From positions 62,001 through 126,000 of the forward strand of contig NZ_AQQU01000003.1 of NCBI RefSeq assembly GCF_002210105.1: a DNA stretch of 64,000 bases. The letters are read 5' to 3'. The notes under the pieces were generated by a model that saw only the letters and a program-made list of their open reading frames with translations, was not told the DNA's origin and searched no databases. Positions 63,983-64,000 of the stretch are shown here, piece after piece. The first letter of the stretch is position 1; the number at the start of each line of letters is the position of its first letter. This DNA is from Oceanicola sp. 22II-s10i (GTDB lineage: Bacteria; Pseudomonadota; Alphaproteobacteria; Rhodobacterales; Rhodobacteraceae). A program made the translations under genes and the position numbers.

Positions 63983-64000
63983 GTGATCCGCCCCCGGCGG

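Noticed and set aside
1-64000. tRNA, rRNA, CRISPR array, insertion sequence, prophage
   Set aside because: No cloverleaf-like sequence, regular spaced repeats, transposase or integrase was found while reading the gaps and genes; absence by eye is not proof for small RNAs.

Overview
This window is high-G+C chromosomal DNA from an alphaproteobacterium, most likely a Rhodobacteraceae (Roseobacter-group) member. The grounds are the pdhA-pdhB-pdhC operon in which E1-beta carries its own lipoyl domain, the surE-pcm-nlpD order, the Hint-domain and DUF1194/DUF1467-type proteins, the sulfotransferase/glycosyltransferase neighbourhood, and many 1-4 base stop/start overlaps. I see no rRNA, tRNA, CRISPR array, insertion sequence or prophage. 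It reads as a core chromosome segment with a few accessory blocks.

Layout. 0-5.3 kb: a secreted fasciclin protein, a purine/cytidine-type deaminase, then pdhABC. 5.4-8 kb: tatABC and a DUF815 AAA ATPase. 8-14 kb (minus strand): nlpD-like gene, pcm, surE, an atypical SDR, a GspC/PilP-like protein, a DUF1801 protein and purF. 14-18.6 kb: a winged-helix/hydrolase fusion, cvpA-like, radA and a membrane coiled-coil protein. 18.7-21.7 kb: PqiA-like protein with MlaF/MlaE-type transporter genes and alr. 21.8-27.8 kb: DUF1194 vWA protein, a CPA1 antiporter, dnaB, pyrE, pyrC. 27.8-34.1 kb: a minus-strand cluster with three related glycosyltransferase-2-type domains, one intact sulfotransferase, one degenerate sulfotransferase-like domain fused to a glycosyltransferase, and a hydrolase-like protein. 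This is the best candidate for a little-described system, perhaps a sulfated surface glycan.

34.3-36.6 kb: a MoxR ATPase and a CoxE-type vWA protein (metallo-enzyme maturation). 36.7-41.4 kb: a large OmpA protein with a strong terminator, small unknown proteins, nitroreductase, EI24/CysZ-like protein, DUF1467 and methylmalonyl-CoA epimerase. 41.6-48.6 kb: Orn/Lys/Arg decarboxylase, GMC oxidoreductase divergent from a DegT aminotransferase, and a Hint-domain protein. 48.7-51.2 kb: XdhC-type factor, molybdopterin-binding protein and a CoxS-like 2Fe-2S subunit with no catalytic subunit beside it. 51.4-55 kb: methyltransferase, AraC regulator, SDR and a cytoplasmic substrate-binding-like protein. 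55-55.6 kb: infC, which appears to start at CTG. 55.7-63.9 kb: thioesterase and CoA-transferase genes divergent from a pim-like beta-oxidation operon (fused hydratase/dehydrogenase, acyl-CoA ligase, two acyl-CoA dehydrogenases), with strong palindromes in the divergent promoter.

A recurring intergenic element (core GCTTCATCTTGCC..GAAATATGCC plus G/C-rich palindromes) sits just 3' of genes at five places. It is the clearest unexplained non-coding signal in the window.
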